NCBI GenBank assembly: GCA_947374445.1 | Contig: CANCBY010000009.1 | Location: forward strand, 1-26,663 | Reading direction: 5' to 3' | DNA length: 26,663 bases | Source of the DNA: Pseudobdellovibrionaceae bacterium | Lineage (GTDB): Bacteria; Bdellovibrionota; Bdellovibrionia; Bdellovibrionales; Bdellovibrionaceae | Part shown: positions 1-7,149 of the stretch, piece by piece | Layout of the letters: every line of letters begins with the position of its first letter | Numbering within the stretch: the stretch's first letter is position 1 | Made by a program: the position numbers and the translations under genes | The notes under the pieces: model-generated | Told to the model about the DNA's origin: nothing | The model's input: only the letters and a program-made list of their open reading frames with translations | Database searches by the model: none

Positions 1-300
1 TTTCTGCAAGCTCTCTTTACTCAATCTTACGATCCATATTTCGGAAAGCCACAATTCAATGAGGAGTGTTTAAAAAAGAATCAAATCGGCTCAATTCAGA
101 AAGCCAACGAATCTTATAGTTACGAAGCTCACTTGACTTCGGAAAGTGAGCTAAAAATTGGTCAGTGCAGAAGACCAACTGAAGCTTTTGTTGCCAACAA
201 AAAAGTCATTTTTTGCAATAGCAACCTAAGTGTTTTCGAAATTACTGTTTTTTCGAAAACCACGGAGACCGCATTCGATTGGCAGTTCGACTGCGAATAA
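1..300 (+). CDS. 3' end of unknown protein (partial)
   Basis: Frame 1 is open from the first base of the window to a TAA at 298-300, giving 99 codons with no internal stop. The start lies upstream of the window. The visible C-terminal part has cysteines near residues 23, 55, 74 and 98 (partial numbering) and alternating polar/hydrophobic strands, which would suit a secreted or periplasmic protein with disulfides; that is inference. I do not recognise a family. It is followed by about 80 bp without a clear terminator before the end of the convergent TIGR03643 gene. Confidence 0.6.
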   Translation, partial: FLQALFTQSYDPYFGKPQFNEECLKKNQIGSIQKANESYSYEAHLTSESELKIGQCRRPTEAFVANKKVIFCNSNLSVFEITVFSKTTETAFDWQFDCE

Positions 301-382
301 ATTTTTCTACGTTAAATGAGTCCTTGATTGCATAATTTTTCGATCTCAACCTGAAGCAGACTGGGAAGAACCACTCTTGAGG

Positions 383-688
383 TCACTTCCAGCCCTTAGT
401 AATTCCATCCGCAGACTGACGAGTGCATTTAAAACGGTCCGTCTTAAAACCCCTCTTTTTTTCTTGCTTGAGATGCCCATGCTCGGAGATTCTCTTTCGC
501 CATCGGACAAAATCTGAGCGATTGAGTTGCGAGCGCATAAAGCGAATAAATTCATTCTGAGAAATATTAAATTGGTGATCGATGACTTCAAAAGTTGTGC
601 GATCTTCCCAGCCCATTCTAATAAGTCGGTCGACGTCCTCTAAAGACAAAGAATCAATTTTTAATTTGAGCGCGCGAGACAGTCCCAA
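383..688 (-). CDS. TIGR03643/DUF2805 family protein
   Basis: A 101-residue basic protein of unknown biochemical function. The diagnostic stretch runs from about residue 25 (GWEDRTTFEVIDHQF) through about residue 70 (FMRSQL, then FVRWRKRI), the pattern of the DUF2805/TIGR03643 family. The predicted start is TTG at 688, preceded by GGAGAGG with 8 nt spacing; no ATG lies in the N-terminal part, and the next methionine (residue 25) is inside the conserved domain. Family members are often near photolyase/cryptochrome-like genes (known association), which fits the divergent CarH/LitR-like regulator next door. It shares the 98-bp divergent region at 689-786 with that gene. A helix-turn-helix-like role is possible but unproven. 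Confidence 0.8.
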   Translation of the reverse strand: MGLSRALKLKIDSLSLEDVDRLIRMGWEDRTTFEVIDHQFNISQNEFIRFMRSQLNRSDFVRWRKRISEHGHLKQEKKRGFKTDRFKCTRQSADGITKGWK

Positions 689-727
689 GATTATTACCTC
701 TCCAATATACTCGATAATACCACAAAC

Positions 728-767
728 AACCCTATTTTGTCTAGAAATATCTATACAAAATAGGGTT
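728..767. promoter_or_regulatory. 40-bp near-perfect palindrome, probable operator
   Basis: Outer arms AACCCTATTTTGT (728-740) and ACAAAATAGGGTT (755-767) are perfectly complementary over 13 bp. After one mismatched pair (741/754), the symmetry resumes as TAGA (742-745) and TCTA (750-753) around a central AATA. It lies between the divergent TIGR03643 and MerR/B12 genes, with its right edge 19 bp before the MerR ATG at 787. Dyad symmetry in such a place suits an operator bound by the adjacent MerR protein (inference). There is no T-run, so a terminator is unlikely. Confidence 0.65.
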
Positions 768-786
768 TGCTTTATAGACTAGGACC

Positions 787-1725
787 ATGGCTAAAAACGA
801 CATCTTTTCAATACGCCAAGTGGTCGAACTCACGGGCCTGACCGAATTTACAATTCGGGGCTGGGAAACCCGTTACAGCGCCTTTGCCCCCCGAAGGAGC
901 GACACTGGCCGGCGCGAGTACAATAAGAGCGATATCGAGCGAGCGCTTCTGTTCAGAGAGCTGCTCAAACGCGGCCATAAAATCGGACAAATCGCAAATT
1001 TCAATAATCAAAAACTTCAAAAGTTATTTGAACAGACTGAAGACCTAACAACTAGATCAGGAACTGAGCACAGACCAGAATTGATTGCACACGCTATGGA
1101 GCTGATGGCTTTGCAAAAATGGGCAGAACTTAAGTCACTATTCAAAAACAGCTCGGCCCCCAATACCCCTCAACTTGTTCACGAATTTTTTCTACCTATT
1201 GTCCAAGCACTAACTTCAAATGTCGAAGCTGGTGTTGTTTCCATTTCTCAAGAACATATTTTTTCTTCGCTCCTCAAAGAGAAAATATACGCCGTTCTTT
1301 CTGAGCTCGAAAATAAAAAAGGCTCGCGCTTAAAAAACAAAAAAAATCAATTCGTGCTCGCGACGCCCGAGGGAGATCATCACGATATCGGACTTTTGCT
1401 AGCTCAACTTCTGATTCGTAGTTATGGCTTTGTCTCTCTTTACTTGGGGCCACACACTCCCGCAAGAGACCTATCAGAAACTGCTCTCAGGTTTGAGGCC
1501 TCGCACTTGTTGATTGTCTCAACCGCTTCAAAAAAAGGGGGCGCTCAACAGGAGTTACTTTCTTATGTCAATGAAGTGCAAAAAAAGATCGGATCTCATT
1601 TGCAAATTTTAATCGCTGGGCGCCAAGCCCCCGGCCTCATCAATGATCCCCAGTCCTCACTCAACAGTATCGCAAATTTTTATGAACTCGAAAATTGTCT
1701 GCAAACATTAGGAGGCCAGCTGTGA
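787..1725 (+). CDS. CarH/LitR-like MerR regulator with B12-binding domain
   Basis: A 312-residue transcription factor. Residues 5-70 form a MerR winged helix-turn-helix (SIRQVVELTGL, then IRGWETRY). Residues about 95-175 match the helical cobalamin-capping domain, with the EH pair at 156-157. Residues 187-305 are a Rossmann-like B12-binding domain with a complete DxHxxG motif (D197, H199, G202). CarH family members bind adenosylcobalamin and repress light-induced genes in the dark (established). Here the family Trp ten residues before the EH glutamate is Val146 and the next position is Glu147 instead of His, so photochemistry may differ. The gene diverges from TIGR03643 and its stop overlaps the next start (GTGA), implying an operon. 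The SD is weak (AGGA). Confidence 0.88.
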   Translation: MAKNDIFSIRQVVELTGLTEFTIRGWETRYSAFAPRRSDTGRREYNKSDIERALLFRELLKRGHKIGQIANFNNQKLQKLFEQTEDLTTRSGTEHRPELIAHAMELMALQKWAELKSLFKNSSAPNTPQLVHEFFLPIVQALTSNVEAGVVSISQEHIFSSLLKEKIYAVLSELENKKGSRLKNKKNQFVLATPEGDHHDIGLLLAQLLIRSYGFVSLYLGPHTPARDLSETALRFEASHLLIVSTASKKGGAQQELLSYVNEVQKKIGSHLQILIAGRQAPGLINDPQSSLNSIANFYELENCLQTLGGQL

Positions 1726-2165
1726 TTAGCTACCCGCTCTCATTTTCTGCCGAAATTCAATCAGGTCCCGATACAAAAAATCCATGGTCTGTGTCAGCTA
1801 GTGGGAATGAGGCTTCATGCGCAATCCCACAAGAGTTTGGGGGAAATGGCGGAGCTCTTAGCCCCGAGGACTTTTTCTTACTGGCTCTCTCAAATTGTTA
1901 CGTGGCCACCTTCAAGGTCTTTTCAGGTGCCTCGCTGCTAAAATTTGATTCAATAAATGTTCAATCAAAGCTGATTCTAGATAAAGATACTAAGAACCAG
2001 CCCTTCGCTAAAGCTTGCCTTATGTCGATCGACCTAGAGGGAACCCCAGATATGTCTAGAGCAGAAATGATTCTAAAAAAAGTTGCTCGCTCAGGGATTC
2101 TTTTAAACTCGGTAAAAACTGAAATTGCATTCGAATTCAATGTGAATGGAGAAAAAATCTCATGA
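1722..2165 (+). CDS. OsmC-like protein, single family cysteine
   Basis: A 147-residue protein with the OsmC/Ohr fold pattern. OsmC proteins reduce organic peroxides with a Cys pair. The central helix carries the peroxidatic-like cysteine at C59 (LALSNCYVATF). At the second family cysteine position, in the later helix about residues 118-131, the sequence reads VARSGILLNS with no cysteine. Other cysteines are C33 and C99. The start is GTG 1722: AGGAGG at 1710-1715 sits 6 nt upstream, and the start overlaps the MerR stop as GTGA. A longer reading from ATG 1695 would lie inside the MerR gene. The stop overlaps the next start (ATGA at 2162-2165), so the product is probably co-translated with the regulator. 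Confidence 0.82.
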   Translation: MISYPLSFSAEIQSGPDTKNPWSVSASGNEASCAIPQEFGGNGGALSPEDFFLLALSNCYVATFKVFSGASLLKFDSINVQSKLILDKDTKNQPFAKACLMSIDLEGTPDMSRAEMILKKVARSGILLNSVKTEIAFEFNVNGEKIS

Positions 2166-2692
2166 AGGGAATCTATTTTATGATGGCAGCAATTGGAATT
2201 CTCACGGGTTGCTCGACGGCGCAAATTCAAGACTACAAAAATGAGACTCCCAAGCTTGTTCTTGAAGACTACCTCAATGGCAACTTGGAAGCGTTCGGAT
2301 TCTTTCAAGATAGATCTGGCTTAGTTGTGAAAAGGTTCAAGGTTTTGATGAAAGGCACATGGAAAGGCAATTCCGGAACGCTAGAAGAAGACTTTGTTTA
2401 TTCCGATGGCACCAAATCAAGAAGAGTCTGGAACTTGACCAAAGAATCTGATGGAAAATATGTCGGCACAGCCGGTGACGTCATTGGAGAAGCTCATGGC
2501 GAGTCCGCCGGAAATGCATTTCATTGGAAATACACTCTCGATTTGCCCGTTGGTACCAAAACATACCACGTGCAATTTGACGATTGGATGTATCTAATGA
2601 GCGATGAGGTCATGCTCAACAAATCCAAAATGAGTAAGTTTGGATTTGACCTGGGCGAAGTTACTCTTTCGTTTTACAAGAAAAAAATGTGA
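2162..2692 (+). CDS. DUF3833-like lipoprotein
   Basis: A 176-residue predicted lipoprotein. The N-terminus has a short signal and a lipobox LTGC with C17. The mature part fits DUF3833: N-terminal 'LEDYLNGNLEAFGFFQDR', a central beta-rich region (VYSDGTKSRRVW), and a C-terminal 'DDWMYLMSDEVMLNKSKMSKFG' area. Its molecular function is unknown. DUF3833 genes recur in light- or singlet-oxygen-responsive clusters of proteobacteria beside photolyases and membrane-lipid genes (known genomic association), which matches the CarH-like regulator upstream. The ATG overlaps the OsmC-like stop by 4 nt. A 5-bp hairpin after the stop is too weak to call a terminator. Confidence 0.82.
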   Translation: MKGIYFMMAAIGILTGCSTAQIQDYKNETPKLVLEDYLNGNLEAFGFFQDRSGLVVKRFKVLMKGTWKGNSGTLEEDFVYSDGTKSRRVWNLTKESDGKYVGTAGDVIGEAHGESAGNAFHWKYTLDLPVGTKTYHVQFDDWMYLMSDEVMLNKSKMSKFGFDLGEVTLSFYKKKM

Positions 2693-2768
2693 TGGCTGGT
2701 TAGGTACCAGACGACTAATTTATATCATGATTCGCATCAACAACTAAATTCATGAGAGTGGGTTAAGT

Positions 2769-3188
2769 ATGGCAACCGATATACAGACTGAAATCCAAAA
2801 AAATTTGAACGTTTACTACGATGGGCTCTGCCACCTTTGCTCCAGAGAGATTAATCACTATAAAGGCATGAAAGGTTCAGAAAAAATTAATTTCATTGAT
2901 ATAACAACATCGGCATTTGATGCCGCCACCGAAGGCCTTGATCCCGCTGAGATCCACAAAACAATGCATGTCCGTAACAAATTTGGCCACATTCACGTTG
3001 GTATTGATGCTTTTATTGCAATCTGGGAAGAGCTTCCAGCCCTGCGCTTTCTGGGTCCGATGGCCCGTGTCCGACCCGTTCATTTAGTGTTACGATCTTT
3101 TTACGCGATTTTTGCTAAAGTTCGTCCTCTGCTGCCAAGAAAATCCTGCGAGAGCAGTCCTTACTGCGAAGTAAAGCTTAAGCCGTGA
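2769..3188 (+). CDS. DUF393 (DCC family) thiol-disulfide protein
   Basis: A 139-residue protein with the defining N-terminal strand and Cys pair YYDGLCHLCSREI (CxxC at C21 and C24). The DUF393/DCC family is predicted to be thioredoxin-like, but substrates are unknown. The middle has FIDITTSAF and a basic, helical C-terminal half typical of the family (ALRFLGPMARVRPVHLVLR, RPLLPR). The C-terminus adds two further cysteines (C126 and C132, approximate). It lies 76 bp after the DUF3833 gene and its TGA overlaps the next gene's start, so it is coupled to the membrane protein downstream. Whether it belongs to the regulator-led operon cannot be decided from sequence alone. Confidence 0.85.
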   Translation: MATDIQTEIQKNLNVYYDGLCHLCSREINHYKGMKGSEKINFIDITTSAFDAATEGLDPAEIHKTMHVRNKFGHIHVGIDAFIAIWEELPALRFLGPMARVRPVHLVLRSFYAIFAKVRPLLPRKSCESSPYCEVKLKP

Positions 3189-3634
3189 TGATATCGATAG
3201 ATACAATCGCTTGGTCAGTGCAGTTCGCTAGTTGCATCTACATGGCGGGCGTCGTTTCAGTTATACAATTTATTCATTATCCGAGCTTTGACAAAATTGA
3301 CAGAGATAGATTCACGGAATTCCATTTAAAGCACTCAAACGCTCTTGGATTTATTGCCGGCCCCGCAATGTGCCTGGAACTAGTATCTTCGTTTTGGATT
3401 GCACACAATGGAAACAGCTGGCTAATTCTAAATGCCACTGTTGTTCTATTTCTTTGGATCATCACGTTTTTAATTAGCGTTCCATTGCACAATCGTCTTG
3501 CTTCAGGTTTTGACCAAAAATCGTGGGAGCGCCTACTAAAAACAAATTGGCTTCGCACGGCCCTTTGGGTCCTTCGTGGTATCTTATTTTTCGTCTTGCT
3601 GGCTCAGTCCCTGAGATTTGAATTTATTAGCTAA
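3188..3634 (+). CDS. Four-helix integral membrane protein, unknown
   Basis: About 148 residues with four hydrophobic segments (approx. 8-28, 52-73, 80-98 and 126-144). Between helices 3 and 4 is a conserved-looking polar stretch, SVPLHNRLASGFDQ, followed by LLKTNWLRTALWVLRGILF, a pattern I associate with small uncharacterised DUF1772-like membrane proteins. No catalytic residues can be assigned. Start ATG 3188 overlaps the DUF393 stop by 1 nt (TGATG); a GTG one codon upstream at 3185 is the alternative. Coupling with the DUF393 protein suggests a joint function at the membrane (inference). Confidence 0.7.
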   Translation: MISIDTIAWSVQFASCIYMAGVVSVIQFIHYPSFDKIDRDRFTEFHLKHSNALGFIAGPAMCLELVSSFWIAHNGNSWLILNATVVLFLWIITFLISVPLHNRLASGFDQKSWERLLKTNWLRTALWVLRGILFFVLLAQSLRFEFIS

Positions 3635-3797
3635 AAACTAAAGACAGTTAGATGCAGATAAACTTAACTTTATAGCTTTATAAATGCCCTCAATGCAGTT
3701 ATACAATCTGTGGCTGAAATTTACGAGAGCAACTTAAAAATCATCAGCGAAGTCGAAGCAAGCGCCCAACGTAATTAATAACGGCTATTATGAGCTT

Positions 3798-4325
3798 TTA
3801 CTTTTTATAGAGCTTACAATTGATCGTTGGGCCGCTGCCCCAAAAACCAATCATCGATAAAGATTGATCCGGGCTCTGACGAAAAAAATACTCTATGGGT
3901 GGATTCTCATTCGCCATCACATTCCAGTTTTTTGAATTCTCTGCAATCAACATTGTTGATACTTCAGGATTTTTTTCTGACGCCTCGGCAACAGTCATAT
4001 TTTGGTAAGGATTCTCGCTGAACATAAATGCGAACGAACCATAAAAACCAAACTGACTGCTCTGGCGTCTAAAATAGATATAAGCGTATTGTTCTTGTTC
4101 TGGATTGTACCCCTCGCCAACCATGTAGCAAGAACCTACGAAAAGTGCCTGATCTGATAAAACTAGAGGTGCACTTCCCGTAAAGTAGGAGTTCACGATT
4201 TTAATTGTTGGCTCTTTGCAAACTGCATATTCATTATTGCAATAGTCTGAAGGCACTTCCTCGAGATTAAGAGCCAGAGTGTTTATTGAAAAAAGCAGAG
4301 CGATTGTAAGATAAATTTTTTTCAT
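3798..4325 (-). CDS. Secreted protein of unknown function
   Basis: A 175-residue protein with a clear Sec signal peptide (MKKIYLTIALLFS, cleavage probably near residues 18-19). The mature part holds four cysteines, C29, C36, C66 and C170, which could make two disulfides. Aromatic-rich strands (YAYIYFRR, FGFYGSFAF) suggest a small beta fold. I recognise no family. It lies 42 bp downstream of the CheX-kinase gene on the same strand and could share its transcript. The 163 bp beyond its end (3635-3797) hold no clear gene. Confidence 0.7.
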   Translation of the reverse strand: MKKIYLTIALLFSINTLALNLEEVPSDYCNNEYAVCKEPTIKIVNSYFTGSAPLVLSDQALFVGSCYMVGEGYNPEQEQYAYIYFRRQSSQFGFYGSFAFMFSENPYQNMTVAEASEKNPEVSTMLIAENSKNWNVMANENPPIEYFFRQSPDQSLSMIGFWGSGPTINCKLYKK

Positions 4326-4367
4326 AGATTGAGGCTAAACCACACAGAGACCGTGTCAACGAGAATG

Positions 4368-5687
4368 CTACGCGGCTTTTTGCGTTCTTTTTATGGGCAA
4401 AGTTAGAACGAACTCGGTGTTTTTCGAGCGGGGTTTTAAATGAATTTGGCCCCCATGACCATTTAGAATTCCCCGCGCTTGGCTGAGCCCTAAGCCGATG
4501 CCATCGCCAAATTTTTTAGTGGTGAAAAACGGATCAAATATTCTGCCCTGAACCGCTTCTGCAATACCTTCCCCCGAATCGACAACACTGATAGAGACCT
4601 CGCCTCCATGTTCAGAACATTTGATGAGGATCCATTTGTTCGTAAAGTCAGAAATGGCATAAATTGAATTTTGCATAAGATCATAAAATACCTGGGCTAA
4701 TTGCACGGGCCGACATTCAACCTCAACAGACGACAAGGAGCCATCGATGATGATGCGAATATTTTTTTTGAGCATTGCCTCTTTGAGAGGAAGAGCAGCC
4801 TCATGAACAATATAATCCAATTTTTTTAATTCAACAGCCTCACCTCGATTGTCACTGGCATAGAATCGCAAAGTTTTTGTGATTCTAGAAATTTTATGCG
4901 TCGTCTTTTCAATCACGGACAACATTTTAAAAAGCGCTTTTGCATCGACCTGCCCCTCAGAAATTGACTCTTTCATTTGCTCTTCGGCCAGGATAATCGT
5001 CGATAGCGGAGTATTGATCTCATGTGCCACCCCCGCTGCCATTGTACCAAGGGCTACCATTTTTTCTGATTGAATTAAATGTTGCTGCTGGGCCTGAAGT
5101 TTTTCGAGAGCTTCAAGAAGGTCTCGATTAAGAATCTTCAGCTCGCCAAGAGTAGAACGATAAGACGAGTCTATGTCTAACTTCATACGATCTAAATAGA
5201 GAAGACACTCAATTGCCTCCTGCCCGCGATAAGAAAGCACTGTTTTTCCAGCTTTGATTCTAGGGAACTTTACTCTACCAAAAACAACTTTAGGTGCTGT
5301 TAAAGTTAATTTCATATTTTCTTGTACAAGCTTAGAAAAGCACTCACCAGATGCCATATTTAATATTTCACTTAACACTTCTGCACACTGCTCTTTTGCA
5401 TTTTGCTCTGACGGTGAAAAAATTCCCAAAATAGCTTGAGCCTGCGAAAGGCTCATTGAAAGAACAAACTCACCATAAAAAGATCCCGTAAACATCAAAG
5501 AAATCATAATTTCATAATTTGAAAATTGTCCCAGCTCATCTAGCTTTGTCTCACCGGCCGTCAGTTCTGCCGAGAACATCGAGCCCAACAATCGAGTCAA
5601 AGTCTGAGCGTACTCGCTCGCAGCCTCGATAAGCTGAGAGTCGATAGTAGCCTCTGAATCAGGAGACAACTTAGCAAAACCTGTCAT
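4368..5687 (-). CDS. Histidine kinase with N-terminal CheX-like domain
   Basis: A 439-residue soluble sensor kinase. Residues about 24-165 resemble a CheX/CheC phosphatase domain, with the helix CAEVLSEILNMASGE holding the ExxN motif (E107, N110) that in CheX removes phosphate from CheY. A coiled coil spans about 170-210. HisKA follows with phospho-acceptor H222 (GVAHEINTP). The catalytic domain has N340 (N box), DSGEGI (370-375), FDPFFTT (384-390) and GDGIGLGLS (394-402), all intact. There is no transmembrane segment. It overlaps the upstream response regulator by 4 nt (ATGA), so the two form a translationally coupled pair. The fold gives a kinase and a possible phosphatase in one chain; that dual activity is inference. 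CheX-like domains may instead act as inputs. Confidence 0.87.
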   Translation of the reverse strand: MTGFAKLSPDSEATIDSQLIEAASEYAQTLTRLLGSMFSAELTAGETKLDELGQFSNYEIMISLMFTGSFYGEFVLSMSLSQAQAILGIFSPSEQNAKEQCAEVLSEILNMASGECFSKLVQENMKLTLTAPKVVFGRVKFPRIKAGKTVLSYRGQEAIECLLYLDRMKLDIDSSYRSTLGELKILNRDLLEALEKLQAQQQHLIQSEKMVALGTMAAGVAHEINTPLSTIILAEEQMKESISEGQVDAKALFKMLSVIEKTTHKISRITKTLRFYASDNRGEAVELKKLDYIVHEAALPLKEAMLKKNIRIIIDGSLSSVEVECRPVQLAQVFYDLMQNSIYAISDFTNKWILIKCSEHGGEVSISVVDSGEGIAEAVQGRIFDPFFTTKKFGDGIGLGLSQARGILNGHGGQIHLKPRSKNTEFVLTLPIKRTQKAA

Positions 5688-6100
5688 GAAACTTTAGACC
5701 CCTTAGGAGCGTTGCTCGTCTCAATTTTAAGAATTGGCAATAAAGTTTCTTGAACCGCAAGATTAAAACTGGCCGGTGAACTCAATTTAGTCTTAGCAAT
5801 AAAATCTTTGGCTCCCAGCTTGAGGCACTCGGCTCTAACGGCTTCGTCTCCCACGGCAGTCACCATCACAACTTTGGCCTGAGAATCTATTTTTAGAAGT
5901 TCTTTGAGACAATCTCTCCCGTCTTTATTTGGCATAGTGATATCAAGAAGAATTAAATCGGGCTTGAGCTTCTGGTAAAGCGCAATACACTCGTTTCCAT
6001 CAAGAGCTTTGCCGACAACTTCAAGCCCGGCAGCTACTAGCCCTTTTTCAAAAAGCGTCAGCATAAACCGACTGTCATCACAGATCAAAATTTTTGCCAT
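5684..6100 (-). CDS. CheY-like single-domain response regulator
   Basis: A 138-residue receiver domain with no output domain. The acidic pair D8/D9, phospho-acceptor D53 (LILLDITMP), T81 (MVTAVG) and K103 (AKTK) are all present. The tail after residue 125 is short and polar. Receiver-only proteins act by protein contact, as in chemotaxis or phosphorelay. The gene immediately precedes and overlaps the CheX-kinase gene, its obvious partner. The 153 bp upstream (6101-6253) probably hold the promoter of the pair and contain a small hairpin at 6230-6245. Confidence 0.9.
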   Translation of the reverse strand: MAKILICDDSRFMLTLFEKGLVAAGLEVVGKALDGNECIALYQKLKPDLILLDITMPNKDGRDCLKELLKIDSQAKVVMVTAVGDEAVRAECLKLGAKDFIAKTKLSSPASFNLAVQETLLPILKIETSNAPKGSKVS

Positions 6101-6229
6101 GATCGTCTCGTTTCGTAAATGTGCCTACAAAGCCCTCTGCATGCGTAGTAAGCAAAGACCATAAATACCAATATCTATCGGCACATAACCGAGCACTCTT
6201 AACATTTTGTAAGTGAATTCTGGCTTTAC

Positions 6230-6245
6230 CTCGACATAGGTCGAG
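6230..6245. other. Short hairpin after dioxygenase gene
   Basis: Inverted repeat CTCGAC (6230-6235), loop ATAG, GTCGAG (6240-6245). It lies just past the stop of the persulfide dioxygenase gene in the direction of transcription, but no T-run follows, so it is not a classical intrinsic terminator. It could be a transcript-end hairpin or an operator for the response regulator promoter. Confidence 0.35.
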
Positions 6246-6253
6246 ATCGCACT

Positions 6254-6964
6254 TTAAGCTCGGCGCGAAAGATCGCCGCACACCAAATTTGCTGGAACAG
6301 ATTCTTTGATTTTTTTGGGAGGCTCCAATTTCAAACCAGCCATGATGGCTTTGAAGTCATCAATACTTTTGTCTAAGCCCAGCCTAGAATTATGTGCTCT
6401 TTCTTCTGCAATCGAGGAAACCGTTCGGCCTCTATAATCATGGCCTGGATAGATAGAAGTCAGAGGCGGTAGCGTAAAAAGTTTTTCACGAACACTATGA
6501 AAAAGTTTCTCAGCAGATCCCTGCTGAAAATCTGTGCGCCCACAACCTCGGATCAAAAGTGCGTCTCCAGAAAATACCATCCCTTGAAATAAAAATGAAA
6601 TACAAGAGTCCGTATGGCCAGGAGTAGCTATGACCTTTAAAGGCATTTCCCCTAAAGTTAAGACTTGACCATCTCGCAAAAAAATATCGGCACAATCCAC
6701 GCCAGAATGCTCGCTGAGAGCGACTTTGGATTTGGTCCTTCGGCGAATCTCACCTGCTCCGGTTATGTGATCCGCGTGAATGTGGGTTTCTAAAATATAT
6801 TTAAGTTTGAGGTCCAACTCCGAAATCAACTCGAGGTCTCGTTCCACCGTTTCTAGAACCGGATCAATAATCACAGCTTCGCGAGTTGAGCGATCTCCCA
6901 AAATATAAGTGTAAGTCGACGATTCACTTTCGAACAGCTGATAAAAATAAATTTCTGCTTTCAT
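6254..6964 (-). CDS. ETHE1-type persulfide dioxygenase
   Basis: A 236-residue metallo-beta-lactamase fold enzyme. Persulfide dioxygenases oxidise glutathione persulfide to sulfite using one Fe(II) and are central to sulfide detoxification (established). Metal ligands are visible: HxHADH (H61, H63, D65, H66), H117 (TPGHTDS), D134 (SGDALL) and H175 (YPGHDY). The GCGRTDFQQGS signature (140-150) and the C-terminal LEPPKKIKESVPAN stretch are characteristic of the ETHE1 branch over glyoxalase II. I chose ATG 6964, which matches the family N-terminus; an ATG-initiated reading from 7021 would add 19 residues of poor character. It diverges from the symporter gene and no rhodanese or sulfide:quinone reductase gene is adjacent. 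Confidence 0.85.
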   Translation of the reverse strand: MKAEIYFYQLFESESSTYTYILGDRSTREAVIIDPVLETVERDLELISELDLKLKYILETHIHADHITGAGEIRRRTKSKVALSEHSGVDCADIFLRDGQVLTLGEMPLKVIATPGHTDSCISFLFQGMVFSGDALLIRGCGRTDFQQGSAEKLFHSVREKLFTLPPLTSIYPGHDYRGRTVSSIAEERAHNSRLGLDKSIDDFKAIMAGLKLEPPKKIKESVPANLVCGDLSRRA

Positions 6965-7149
6965 AAAAATCTCACTTTGAAATTTCATTGCACCCGACGT
7001 TTCAAACTGGCCCTTGCCCAAAAGAGCTAAATCCCAAGCTGAGAATAAATAATAAATATGTCCTTGGCATGAGTTCTCTTTTGACTATTTACTCTAGCTT
7101 GTTGATCATGAAACAAACAGGTCTGACAAACAACAGCAGAGGAGGCCTT

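Noticed and set aside
1695..1721. ATG start for the OsmC-like gene at 1695
   Set aside because: It lies inside the MerR coding end; GTG 1722 has AGGAGG at ideal spacing and a GTGA overlap.
2696..2710. Hairpin CTGGT/ACCAG after the DUF3833 gene as terminator
   Set aside because: Only a 5-bp stem with no T-run.
6078..6281. Minus-strand frame of 67 codons between the dioxygenase and response regulator
   Set aside because: It overlaps both neighbours in other frames, has no ribosome binding site and no family resemblance.
6988..7149. Longer N-terminus of the symporter from 6988 or 7069
   Set aside because: No ribosome binding site, runs into the divergent dioxygenase start, and the family N-terminus fits GTG 7150.
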